Below are positions 54,327 through 62,439 of a DNA stretch of 64,000 nucleotides, one piece after another. The notes under the pieces were generated by a model. It was not told the DNA's origin, ran no database searches, and worked only from the letters and a program-made list of their open reading frames with translations. Origin of the DNA: Streptomyces daqingensis (lineage in GTDB: Bacteria; Actinomycetota; Actinomycetes; Streptomycetales; Streptomycetaceae); contig NZ_BMMP01000020.1 in NCBI RefSeq assembly GCF_014645895.1, forward strand, positions 35,850-99,849, written 5' to 3'. Numbering within the stretch: position 1 is the stretch's first letter; every line of letters starts with the position of its first letter. The position numbers and the translations under genes were made by a program.

Positions 54327-55703
54327 TCAGTCCAGGACTGGGCGGGGCTTCACCAGTGAGACCGGCCGATCACCCGACGGCACCGGGGTGGCTGGCCGGA
54401 ACGGGTCCAGCGCGGGCACTTCCGGCACCATGTGCGCGGCTTCCTGGCAGACGGCGGCAGCGTCGGCGAGCGACAGGTACGGCGTACGGATGCGGGACCA
54501 GCCGCCGGAGGTGTCACCGGCCACGGCCAGGCCGGGCCGCTCCGGTGCGATGGCGCAGGCGGCGTCGACCGCTTCCGGGGCGATGTCGCCGAGCGCCATC
54601 TTGGCCGAGGGCTCGTCGTTGACGCGGTGGCAGACGCGGCCGGAGAGCTGGGCACGGAGCATGGTGGCGCCCTTGCCCAGTTCGGCCCCGAAGCGCTGCC
54701 CGCACACCTCCAAGTAGATGCCTGCCGCGCGGCCGAGCTGGGCGAGACGGATGAGCTGGGTGACCATCTCGTCCCGCCTCTCCTCGTCCTTCCGCGTCGC
54801 GACGAGGAACAGTTCGGCGACCTCATCGACGAACAGCACCACCGGCACCGGCCGTTGACTCTCGGGCAGACCCCACACGTCCGAAGTGATCTCCTCGTCC
54901 GGCGTGTTCGGCGCGATGCCCTGCCGGGCCTTGATGAGGTCGTAGCGCTCCTCCATCAACCGCACCAGCACCGGCAACAACTCAGCCGCCTCCCCCGGCT
55001 CAGTGGCCAGGGCAGACAACCGCGAAGCAAACGGCGCCAGTTCCACACCACGCTTGCAGTCGATCCCGGCGAGCGCGACCCGCTGACCGGCCAGCCCCGT
55101 AACGAGGTTCCGCAGGTACATCGACTTCCCCGACAGCGTCGCGCCGAGGGTGAGTTGGTGGGGTATCGCGCGGTAGTCCCGCACGAACGCGGTCGCGTCC
55201 TCCCGCAGAGCCACCGGCACCCGCAAGAAGCCGCCACCGGCCTTACGCGGCATCCGCACCCGGTCCAGCACGTCGAAGCCGACAAGCCGCAGTTCGACCA
55301 CACCCGGCTTGACCTCATCCACGTGGACGGCGTGAACACCCCAGGAATGCCGCAGCCGTTCGGCCGAAGCCGCGACGTCCGCCGGTTCCTGGCCCGGAGC
55401 GAGCCGCAGTCGCAGCCGCATCCCGGTCGACGTCGGCCGTATCAGGCCCCGGCGAGGAGGCACAGGCCGCACCTCGCGGCGAGTCGTCGCCCGCGTGGCG
55501 AACACCCGCAACCGTGAGGGCGGAACCGTCAGCCCGCAGGAGTCCATGACCGACCCGTACGAGCCCAACAGCCGAGCCACCGACACCGGCAGCCCCACCG
55601 TGGACCAGTACGCGGCCGGATGCCGGGCCCGGAGGTAGGCAGCCCCGCCACCAGCAACGGCGAGAGGGCCACCCACCTCCATCAGCGTCATCAGTTCCGA
55701 CAT
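54327..55703 (-). CDS. traSA: TraB/TraSA FtsK-type DNA translocase
   Basis: A 458-residue hexameric motor that moves double-stranded element DNA between mycelia in conjugation. A short hydrophobic N-terminus (GGPLAVAGGGAAYLRA) anchors it. The FtsK/SpoIIIE domain has Walker A GATLSGKS at residues 187-194 and Walker B VPVVLFVDEVAEL around 286-298. The C-terminus would bind the clt repeats through a winged helix. The start overlaps the Pra-like stop (TGATG). Gene symbol by analogy with pSAM2. Confidence 0.93.
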   Translation of the reverse strand: MSELMTLMEVGGPLAVAGGGAAYLRARHPAAYWSTVGLPVSVARLLGSYGSVMDSCGLTVPPSRLRVFATRATTRREVRPVPPRRGLIRPTSTGMRLRLRLAPGQEPADVAASAERLRHSWGVHAVHVDEVKPGVVELRLVGFDVLDRVRMPRKAGGGFLRVPVALREDATAFVRDYRAIPHQLTLGATLSGKSMYLRNLVTGLAGQRVALAGIDCKRGVELAPFASRLSALATEPGEAAELLPVLVRLMEERYDLIKARQGIAPNTPDEEITSDVWGLPESQRPVPVVLFVDEVAELFLVATRKDEERRDEMVTQLIRLAQLGRAAGIYLEVCGQRFGAELGKGATMLRAQLSGRVCHRVNDEPSAKMALGDIAPEAVDAACAIAPERPGLAVAGDTSGGWSRIRTPYLSLADAAAVCQEAAHMVPEVPALDPFRPATPVPSGDRPVSLVKPRPVLD

Positions 55704-56053
55704 CAGGCCCCCACACCGGCCGGAACGGCACCCGGAGCAACTGCCGCCGCGCGGAAGGCGATCCCGTGACGCTGCTGCCCGTTGAACACCGACTCCCACG
55801 GCCGCGCGATCAGGCCCGGCAGCGAGACCGGAGCCCCGAGCGTCAGCCCTTCGGAGACACCGCTCTCGGGCACGGTCACGTGGAGGAGCGAGGACTCCCC
55901 CTCGTCGATGTAGACGACGCCGACCTTCATCAACGCCTCACCGCTGACGGCGTCTTTGGCGATCTCACCGGTCTGCCGGTCCCGCACCTTCGGCTCGGGC
56001 ACCTCGGTCAGCAGGATCGTGGCGTTCTCGGTCTCAACTCGGATGGTCTTCAA
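55703..56053 (-). CDS. Pra-like (SCO3933-family) regulatory protein
   Basis: A 116-residue protein matching the SCO3933 family, which includes the pSAM2 activator Pra that switches on replication, excision and integration genes. Marker text: VRDRQTGEIAKDAVSGEAL, VTVPESGVSEGLTLGAPVSL and ARPWESVFNGQQRHGIAFRA. TTG 56053 has GGAG about 10 nt upstream. First gene of the long minus-strand module, downstream of two HutC-type operators. Confidence 0.88.
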   Translation of the reverse strand: MKTIRVETENATILLTEVPEPKVRDRQTGEIAKDAVSGEALMKVGVVYIDEGESSLLHVTVPESGVSEGLTLGAPVSLPGLIARPWESVFNGQQRHGIAFRAAAVAPGAVPAGVGA

Positions 56054-56096
56054 GGTTGTTCTTCTCCTTCAGTCATCCGGAGCCAGTCACGCCTAG

Positions 56097-56110
56097 TCGT
56101 CTAGACAAGA
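56097..56110. promoter_or_regulatory. Predicted KorSA-like operator 1
   Basis: TCGTCTAGACAAGA contains the GTCTAGAC core of HutC-subfamily GntR sites, 44-57 bp upstream of the Pra-like gene. Confidence 0.55.
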
Positions 56111-56169
56111 TGCGTCGTGACAGCCCCGGTTCGATTGGAACGCGGACCACTGTGCCACAACACTTGCCC

Positions 56170-56185
56170 ACTCGTCTATACGAGT
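56170..56185. promoter_or_regulatory. Predicted KorSA-like operator 2
   Basis: ACTCGTCTATACGAGT: 6-bp arms ACTCGT/ACGAGT pair perfectly around CTAT. The best match of the set to the DasR/HutC-type pattern ACTsGTCTAGACsAsT. Confidence 0.7.
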
Positions 56186-56252
56186 ATGCCTCTGGGTGTG
56201 TACAAGTTCCGGGAGAAGGAGCCCCCTTGCACCACACCGGCCGTCAACGCCC

Positions 56253-57041
56253 TCAGTTCGCAGGCAGTTGGTACGCGAGAACGTACGCATCAGCGGACAT
56301 GACGGTGTCACAGACCTCCACCGCTCGCCCCTCGGTGTCGTACGCAGTACGCACCAGGTGGATCACCGGCACACCGGAAGCCAGCCGCAGGGCCTTCACC
56401 TCATCCGGTGCCGGCATCCGCGCCCGTACCTCTTCCTCGAAGTGGTCGAGCTGGTGGCCCAGTTCCTCCAGCCGGGCATAGATGCCACCCGGCCCCGGGT
56501 TCGGCTCGGCGATGGGCGTATCGCGGGCAATGTCGAGCGGCAGATACGAGACGGCCGTCTCGACCGGCTTCCCGTCCAGCAGATACCGACGCCGGCGGGC
56601 GAGGACCTTGCGGACCGAGCCGAGGCGAGCGGAGATGTCCGGCGTCGCGCGCTCTTCCCGTACCTCCAGGCTGTCGACCTCGGGACGGCTCCCCGCTGCC
56701 TCTGCCTCGACCGTGAAGGCGGACTTCCCCTGTTCTCGGTGCCGCCGGGCGAAGCGGTCGGAGGCCAGGCGCCGCACAGGCGGACGCGGGCGGACGAAGA
56801 CGCCGCGGCCGTGCTCGGAGGAGACGAGTCCTTCGCTCTGCAGTACGGAGAGAGAGTTGCGCACGGTCATTCGGGAGACCCCGAAGTGGTCGGTCAACTC
56901 AGCCTCGGAGGGGAGTTTCGCTCCCTCCTTGAAGCGGCCCTTGTCGATGGCTTCGCGCAGTTGATCGGCGATCTGCCGGAAGACTGCGCGATCACTCGTC
57001 GGATCCAACGTTCCGAGGACGCCGGAGGGAAGAGCCGCCAT
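56253..57041 (-). CDS. GntR-family regulator, HutC subfamily (KorSA/TraR-like)
   Basis: A 262-residue repressor. The winged helix (residues 15-90) reads ADQLREAIDKGRFKEGAKLP, then TDHFGVSRMTVRNSLSVL. The UTRA ligand domain follows with PVETAVSYLPLDIA and VIHLVRTAYDTEGRAVEV. In pSAM2-like elements this regulator represses pra/tra and itself. ATG 57041 follows AAGGAG, and an operator-like site lies 14-29 bp upstream. It is divergent from the Nudix gene. Confidence 0.92.
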   Translation of the reverse strand: MAALPSGVLGTLDPTSDRAVFRQIADQLREAIDKGRFKEGAKLPSEAELTDHFGVSRMTVRNSLSVLQSEGLVSSEHGRGVFVRPRPPVRRLASDRFARRHREQGKSAFTVEAEAAGSRPEVDSLEVREERATPDISARLGSVRKVLARRRRYLLDGKPVETAVSYLPLDIARDTPIAEPNPGPGGIYARLEELGHQLDHFEEEVRARMPAPDEVKALRLASGVPVIHLVRTAYDTEGRAVEVCDTVMSADAYVLAYQLPAN

Positions 57042-57054
57042 GTTGTACTCCTTC

Positions 57055-57070
57055 AGATATCTAGACGAGA
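57055..57070. promoter_or_regulatory. Predicted KorSA-like operator 3
   Basis: AGATATCTAGACGAGA shares TCTAGACGAG with the consensus of the other sites. It lies between the divergent gntR and Nudix genes, fitting autoregulation. Confidence 0.6.
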
Positions 57071-57127
57071 GGTCGAGTTCCGTTGTTACGGTGGAGAGCC
57101 TAGCCAGACGAGGAAAGTCGGAGAGCC

Positions 57128-57562
57128 GTGAGTCCAGCAGAGCGCCCCCATTCCGTGAGCGTCGCCGGAGTCATCGTCGACGACCGCGGCCGGGCCCTGC
57201 TGATCCAGCGCCGGGACAACGGCCAGTGGGAGCCGCCCGGCGGCGTACTGGAGCCGGAGGAGACCGTCCCGGAAGCGCTCCAGCGCGAGGTTCTCGAAGA
57301 GACCGGCATCAAGATCGCGCTTCCTGCGACCCTCACCGGCGTCTACAAGAACATGTCCGGCCTGATCGTCTCCCTCGTCTTCCGCTGCGAAGCGGTCGAC
57401 GGCTCCCCGACCACCGGTGACGAGACCTACGCGCTTCGCTGGGCGACCCGCGAAGAGGTCTCCGAGCTGGCCGACGAGGCGTACGCGATTCGCGTCCTGG
57501 ACGCCCTCGACGGAGCATCCCCGCCGGCCGTGCGCGCGCACGACGGCGTCAAACTCGTCTAG
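57128..57562 (+). CDS. Nudix hydrolase, Pif-like
   Basis: A 144-residue pyrophosphohydrolase. The Nudix box GX5EX7REUXEEXGU is complete at GGVLEPEETVPEALQREVLE followed by ETGI (about residues 38-61). In pSAM2 the Nudix protein Pif blocks redundant transfer between cells that both carry the element, and this gene sits at the equivalent position, divergent from the korSA-like gene. Immunity is inferred from that analogy. The GTG start has only a weak ribosome site. Confidence 0.88.
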   Translation: MSPAERPHSVSVAGVIVDDRGRALLIQRRDNGQWEPPGGVLEPEETVPEALQREVLEETGIKIALPATLTGVYKNMSGLIVSLVFRCEAVDGSPTTGDETYALRWATREEVSELADEAYAIRVLDALDGASPPAVRAHDGVKLV

Positions 57563-57607
57563 CTCTAACCCACTGTCCATAGCGGCCACCAGCACGAAGG
57601 AACTTGT

Positions 57608-58429
57608 ATGCACGAGTATACGAGCAAGGTCCGGATCTGGGAACTCACTTGTCCCGGTCACTTGGAAGAGGTCGGTCGCGCACGCCGATGGACGCGCGAC
57701 GTCCTCAGCGACAGCGGCCACGCCGACGACGCGGCCCTCATCGTCACGGAGCTGGGAACGAACGCCTTACTGCACAGCGCCAGCGGCAACCAGGGCGAAG
57801 CCTTCAACCTCACGATCTCCCGCACACCAGAGACGGTGCTGGTCTCTGTCACAGATGCCGGCGGCACCCGCACCACGCCACACGTCGAGCACCCCAACGA
57901 GAACGACACCCACGGCCGCGGCCTGGCCCTGGTCTCCACACTCGCCCAGCGGCTCCACATCAACGGCGACGACAAGCACGGCCACACCATCACCGCCGAA
58001 CTCACGGCCAGCCCCAAGACGCCCAACATCCCACTGACACACGGCTACTGGTGCGAATGCCTCGTCAACGGCGGCAAGCTCGGCTCCTTCGACGCCACCA
58101 GCCCGGAACAGGCCGTCCGCTGGGTCCGCATCAGCCTCATGACGATCGCCATGGCCCTGGACGAGGAGCCCTACCGCCGGGCCCAGCACTGGAAGAACCA
58201 CGAGCAACCCCAGGCCCTCGAAGCCCTCCGCCAGGGCGAGCCCCAAGACCTCACCCTCAAGCACCGCACCACGCAGATCACTTGGACCGCTCGCCCAGTC
58301 ACCTTCCTGCCGTTGGCACACCGCCAAGGCAGAACGCTGCCCGCATGCACGCAGACGCACTCGACAGCCCAACTCACCAGCCGCAGCTGTCTAGTCCCAC
58401 CTCAAATTGAACGGTCAGGTCCCACCTGA
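57608..58429 (+). CDS. GHKL ATP-binding protein of the AICE (altered C-terminus)
   Basis: A 273-residue protein. Residues 1-135 are an RsbW-like ATPase fold with N-box IVTELGTNALLHSAS, G1 box VTDAGGTRTT and NDTHGRGLALVST. Residues 140-230 form an extra domain found in AICE relatives (HGYWCECLVNGGKLGSFDAT). The last 40 residues run into low-complexity text beside a GTCCCACCT direct repeat, so the C-terminus may be a fusion with a decayed insertion. An operator-like CACGAGTATACGAGCA overlaps codons 2-7, hinting at control by the element's GntR protein. Confidence 0.8.
   Translation: MHEYTSKVRIWELTCPGHLEEVGRARRWTRDVLSDSGHADDAALIVTELGTNALLHSASGNQGEAFNLTISRTPETVLVSVTDAGGTRTTPHVEHPNENDTHGRGLALVSTLAQRLHINGDDKHGHTITAELTASPKTPNIPLTHGYWCECLVNGGKLGSFDATSPEQAVRWVRISLMTIAMALDEEPYRRAQHWKNHEQPQALEALRQGEPQDLTLKHRTTQITWTARPVTFLPLAHRQGRTLPACTQTHSTAQLTSRSCLVPPQIERSGPT
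57611..57626. promoter_or_regulatory. Predicted KorSA-like half-site in the ATPase gene start
   Basis: CACGAGTATACGAGCA includes TATACGAG, the right half of operator 2, directly after the ATG at 57608. A bound repressor would block translation-start-proximal transcription; weaker symmetry than the other sites. Confidence 0.35.
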
Positions 58430-58837
58430 TTGTTGACGTTGAGCTTGCTCTCGTCCACGCTGCTGACCGTGCCGACCGCGCGTTTCTTCTTCGATCCGGG
58501 CTCCGGTGGCGTGCTGTGGATCGACGATCCGCAGGGTCAACAGGCATGGGGCAATCCGACGAATCTGGACCGGCTTTCTATCAGCTCAGCGCTCCGCGAG
58601 GAGTTGGCGCGGCTGATCGCTTGGTTCGACACTTCGCTGAACTGGGAGTACCCGCCCGATCCGGGGCCGTGGCGCGAGGACGAGTGTGCCCGGTTCAACG
58701 TTGCAGCCCACGACGCCCTCGATCGTCTGCGCGGCGAGCTTGGACTCAGATGGCAGATCACCGACGGATTCAGGGAAGTGCACGAGGATCCAGACCTGGA
58801 CCGCTACCTGACCGATCCCGCCCGCTTCCGGCGATGA
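58430..58837 (+). CDS. Hypothetical protein in AICE cargo
   Basis: A 135-residue or shorter protein of unknown family. The convincing part starts at VPTARFFFDPGSGGVLWIDD and runs through ELARLIAWFDTSLNWEYPPD, FNVAAHDALDRLRGELG and HEDPDLDRYL, a soluble acidic/aromatic protein. The TTG at 58430 is only nominal; the GTG at 58469 gives a cleaner start. It directly follows a region of short direct repeats, so its promoter may have been displaced. Proteins of this type sometimes serve as immunity proteins, but nothing here proves it. Confidence 0.55.
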   Translation: MLTLSLLSSTLLTVPTARFFFDPGSGGVLWIDDPQGQQAWGNPTNLDRLSISSALREELARLIAWFDTSLNWEYPPDPGPWREDECARFNVAAHDALDRLRGELGLRWQITDGFREVHEDPDLDRYLTDPARFRR

Positions 58838-59310
58838 ACTAGCCGCCGCGAGATCCCCGTTCGCCGCCACCTGTCAGCCATTGATCTGGGATCGGAGCGT
58901 CAAGCATCTACCGGGACAAGACAAGCCCCAGTCTCAGCGATGAGTGACAACTTTCTCTACTACTTCAAGGGCTCGCTCCGCTCGCCGCGCGGCCCGGCTC
59001 GCCGCCGGGCCGACGCTCCTGTCTCCGCCCCGCTCCGGCCCGGCCACCGGCCCGCGCGCGAAGACGAGCCAGAAGAAGAGGGGTACATCGCGGCTGGGGC
59101 GGTCGGCTCCAAGGCTTTAGCCACCTGCCCGGTCCGGGACCCGCGTCGAGCAAGACCAGGGGGCCACTCGGACACATTGCGGGCAGGGGATGAGCCTGCC
59201 CGAGTAGCCAACAAGCGTACGGCCCCCTGATCATGCTCGACCCCAGCCCAGGCAGGACACCGGCCAAACCCGCTCCACCAACCCTGTCTTTGCCTCGGCG
59301 TACATAGCTC
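58838..59310. other. Gene-poor region before the IS
   Basis: About 470 nt. A frame at 58940-59230 starts with MSDNFLYYFKG but then becomes Arg/Pro/Ala-rich without motifs; it is not called. No terminator or operator stands out. Confidence 0.45.
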
Positions 59311-59313
59311 AAT

Positions 59314-60214
59314 GAGCCTTTTCCAACCTGCCAGCTGTGCAGGGCAGTTGACGGTGCGGTTGATGTGCGGACGTAGAGAAGCTCCTGGTAGACGGGTGGG
59401 TGTCGAGTCCAAGCCGTCCTGCCAGGAGCTTCCGCGTGCTTGTCTACCCAGTTGGCGTCGATCTGTCCACCTCCGCCCTGCGCGTCCTCGCCCGTGAGCT
59501 GGCTTCACGCCGCCTCGAGATGGGGACGCGATGGCGCCGGCTGACCGCCGGACGGCAGGCGCTGCTCGTGCTGGCCCATTTGCGATGCGGCCACACCTAT
59601 GCCCAGCTCGCGGTTGGGTTCGGCGTGGGCACCACCACCGCCTACCGGTACATCAACGAAGCCATCGAGCTCCTGGCCGCCCTCGCCCCGACTCTCGCCG
59701 AAGCGATGAGGACCGCAGCGACCAAGGCGTTCGTGATCCTGGACGGCACGTTGCTGCCGATCGATCGGATCGCCGCGGACCGGCTCTTCTTCTCCGGAAA
59801 GCACAAGAAGCACGGCATGAACGTGCAGGTCATCACCGACCCACGCGGTCGGCTGCTGTGGGCTTCCCCCGTGCTGCCCGGAGCAGTCCACGACATCAGG
59901 GCCGCACGCACCCACGGCATCATCGACGCCCTGGAAGAAGCCGGCGTGGAGTGCTGGGCCGACAAGGGCTACCGCGGCGCAGGCGGCACCATACGCCTGC
60001 CCTACTGGGGCGCCGGGACACACTCTCCGCAGGTCAGCAGGCCGTCAACCGCTCGCACGCGAAGATCCGCGCACTTGTCGAGCAGGCCATGGCCACCCTC
60101 AAGACCTGGCGCCTCCTGCGCAAACTGCGATGCTCCACCACCCGCATCACCAACATCGTCAAAGCCGTCCTCACCCTGCACCTGGCCTGCTCAAACTGAA
60201 GTTGGAAAAGGCTC
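59314..60214 (+). mobile_element. IS5-family (ISL2-type) insertion sequence, 901 bp
   Basis: Perfect 14-bp terminal inverted repeats GAGCCTTTTCCAAC (59314-59327) and GTTGGAAAAGGCTC (60201-60214) enclose one transposase. A 3-bp duplication AAT flanks it (59311-59313 and 60215-60217), matching the ANN target of the ISL2 group. It sits inside the AICE cargo, just before the AIPR gene. Confidence 0.93.
59436..60199 (+). pseudogene. IS transposase, frameshifted
   Basis: A DDE transposase of about 250 residues. The first frame carries FVILDGTLLPIDRI (first Asp), LPGAVHDIRAARTHGI (second Asp) and ADKGYRGAGG. Near 60010-60015 (TACTGGGGCGCC) the reading must move by one base to continue as SHAKIRALVEQAMATLKTWR (Glu) and finish at 60199. 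GTG 59436 follows AGGAG. One missing base in a G run most simply explains it; programmed -1 frameshifting is known in some IS families, but no classic slippery heptamer is seen. Confidence 0.8.
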
Positions 60215-60320
60215 AATGTCTTAAAACAGGCACATCAGCGAATCACGACTGGTATAAACGAAGTCGCTCTCAGTGAGCGATCGGAAGCGCCAAGCCGGAT
60301 GGTTTTTCTAGGGGGAAGCT

Positions 60321-62093
60321 ATGGCCAAGCCGTCAAAAATCGTCTCCAACGAAGTTCTAATCCTCGAAGAACGCATCAGGCAGCAGAAGTCTGAAACCTA
60401 TCCCGACCTCTCGGACCAAGACTTCTTCCTTATTAATTCTACTGATACGGTCTTGCGCCTAAAAGGCCTGTCTGGTCGACAAGTCGAGGACGGGATTGTC
60501 GACGGATCCGATGATGGCGGGATCGACGCAGTTTACCTCTTTTTGGACGGTCAACTCGTAGAAGACACCTCTGAAAAGTCGCACGGAGAATCCCCTCAAC
60601 TCGAACTGGAAATTATTCAGGCGAAGTACGAGAGTGGTTTCAAAGAGGTGACCCTACAGCGACTTCTTGACCATCTTCCTCTTCTATTGCAATTGGACGA
60701 ATCTGCCGCACTGGGTGCGGAATTCAACCCTCGCGTTCTCGAGCGCTTTCAGTCATTCAGGCAGACCTATCTTTCCGTCGCCTCGAAGTTTCCTGAATTG
60801 TCCATCAATATTCGCTATATCACAAAGTCGCCGGAGGATCCCCACGAAAAGGTCCGCGCGAAGGCTTCCCGCCTCGAGCGTCAGGTGACGAGTCTGTTCC
60901 ACGGCTCTCGGGTTTCCGTTGAACTGATTGGCGCCAATGAGCTCAATTCACGTGCTAGGCAACGAAGGGCCACAACCTCAACTTTGCGACTTTCCGAGGG
61001 GCCCATCTCTTCGGAAAAGGGAGGCTTCGTATGCCTAGTGAGCCTTGCCGACTATTTTGACTTTATCACCGAGGGTGATGACCGCCTCCGCGACGAGATC
61101 TTCGAGGAGAATGTTCGAGATTATGAAGGGGCTACGGTAATCAATCGAGGTATCGCCCAATCCCTTAGGGAAGGCGACGCTTCAGTAGCTGACTTCTGGT
61201 GGCTGAATAACGGTGTGACGATCATTGGCAAGCGTGTGCAACCATCGAGTAGGCGTTTGCAAATCGAAGACCCGCAGATTGTTAACGGTCTCCAAACTTC
61301 ACGCAACCTATACCACTACTTTCATGGCCTCTCCAGGAAGGACAACGAAACCCCTGCCTCTCACGGAGAGCTTCGCCAGTTGCTGGTTCGCGTGATCGAA
61401 ACACAGGATGAGGAAATTGCAGCGCAAGTAATCAAGGCGACGAACAGCCAGAACCGCGTATCAGCGGCTTCCCTTCGCTCGACCGAACCTTTTCAGCGTG
61501 ACATCGAGGAGTATTTTCAGCGCCATGGACTCTACTACGAAAGGAAGAAGAACCACTACAAGAATCTACAAAAGCCTCGCGCACAGATCGTTGAGGTGCT
61601 GGAGTTGGCTCAAGCCGTAGGTGCAGTTCTCTTGCAGCAGCCAAATGTGTCTCGCGGAACACCTTCTGCCCTGGTTCGCGGGAAGCTGTATGAGCGAGTA
61701 TTTAGCACCAAAACACCATTGGCTGCCTACCTTAACTGTCTTCTTCTAGTGCGCACCGTAGATGAATTTCTCGCTAAGAACAGCGGAATGGGCGGTCGAC
61801 ATGATCGATCCAATGTGCGTTTCCACCTAGCGCGTTCTGCATCGGCGTTCGCGCTGACGTCATCTCGCCCGAGACCTAAATCGCTCACAGAGCTAGATCT
61901 ATCAGTACTCACGCCCCAGTTCTTGCTGGAAGTGTATGGATGGGTGATTGACGCCAGAGATCGCGCTTCCAAAGTGGTCGGCACCGTAGATCCGAGCGTG
62001 TTGGCAAAGGGGGCGGAGTGGGTGGCGCAAATTGACAGGCAATTGAGTAGGTATACAGATAAAAGCCGTTGGCCAAAAAAATTGGCACCATAG
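60321..62093 (+). CDS. AIPR-family abortive-infection phage-resistance protein with PD-(D/E)XK-like N-terminus
   Basis: A 590-residue protein. The central AIPR domain (about 240-470) is unmistakable: NRGIAQSLREGDASVADFWW, NNGVTIIGKRV, PQIVNGLQTSRNL and KATNSQNRVSAASLRST. Upstream, DDGGIDAVYL (Asp69) and EIIQAKYESG (Gln100-Lys102) form a D...QxK pair of Mrr/restriction-nuclease type. The gene is much richer in A and T than the rest of the window and uses AT-ending codons freely, so it is a recent import. A good ribosome site (GGGGGAAGCT-ATG) and a TATAAA at 60253 precede it. It lies between an IS and a small membrane-protein gene at the cargo end of the AICE and likely protects the host against phage. 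Confidence 0.92.
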   Translation: MAKPSKIVSNEVLILEERIRQQKSETYPDLSDQDFFLINSTDTVLRLKGLSGRQVEDGIVDGSDDGGIDAVYLFLDGQLVEDTSEKSHGESPQLELEIIQAKYESGFKEVTLQRLLDHLPLLLQLDESAALGAEFNPRVLERFQSFRQTYLSVASKFPELSINIRYITKSPEDPHEKVRAKASRLERQVTSLFHGSRVSVELIGANELNSRARQRRATTSTLRLSEGPISSEKGGFVCLVSLADYFDFITEGDDRLRDEIFEENVRDYEGATVINRGIAQSLREGDASVADFWWLNNGVTIIGKRVQPSSRRLQIEDPQIVNGLQTSRNLYHYFHGLSRKDNETPASHGELRQLLVRVIETQDEEIAAQVIKATNSQNRVSAASLRSTEPFQRDIEEYFQRHGLYYERKKNHYKNLQKPRAQIVEVLELAQAVGAVLLQQPNVSRGTPSALVRGKLYERVFSTKTPLAAYLNCLLLVRTVDEFLAKNSGMGGRHDRSNVRFHLARSASAFALTSSRPRPKSLTELDLSVLTPQFLLEVYGWVIDARDRASKVVGTVDPSVLAKGAEWVAQIDRQLSRYTDKSRWPKKLAP

Positions 62094-62439
62094 AAGTTTG
62101 GCCAGGGCGCTTTGTCGCTAAGGTCACGCGACATGCCCGAACGAGATAGGTGAGATCGCACTCTCCCCTTCAAGGTCCGAGACGGTAAGGCTTCCGGTCA
62201 TGGTCTGGACGGGGTCGCCATCTGCCCTGGCAGGGCAGATGGTCAGCTGGCGGGCGTACATCAAGTACAGCAACCTCGCCAGTCGTTGGCAGCCTCAGGC
62301 CCTCTGGCTGTCGCTCGCGTGACCACTCCGAAATTGGATGTCCGAGCTGTCCACACTTGCAACTAGAAGGTCTACGTACGAAGGCTGGCTTATTCCCACC
62401 TTCTTTCGCAACCACACCGGACCCGAGAGAATCCTGGTC
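62094..62439. other. Region between AIPR and the small membrane gene
   Basis: About 345 nt with no gene. It holds the near-perfect palindrome at 62218-62242. Confidence 0.5.
62218..62242. promoter_or_regulatory. 25-bp perfect palindrome downstream of AIPR
   Basis: CCATCTGCCCTG-G-CAGGGCAGATGG pairs over 12 bp around one base. It may be a terminator of the AIPR transcript (125 nt after its stop) or an operator of the next gene. Confidence 0.55.

Noticed and set aside
58940..59230. A 96-codon frame starting MSDNFLYYFKGSL.
   Set aside because: No family text after the first 15 residues, Arg/Pro-rich composition and no clear ribosome site.
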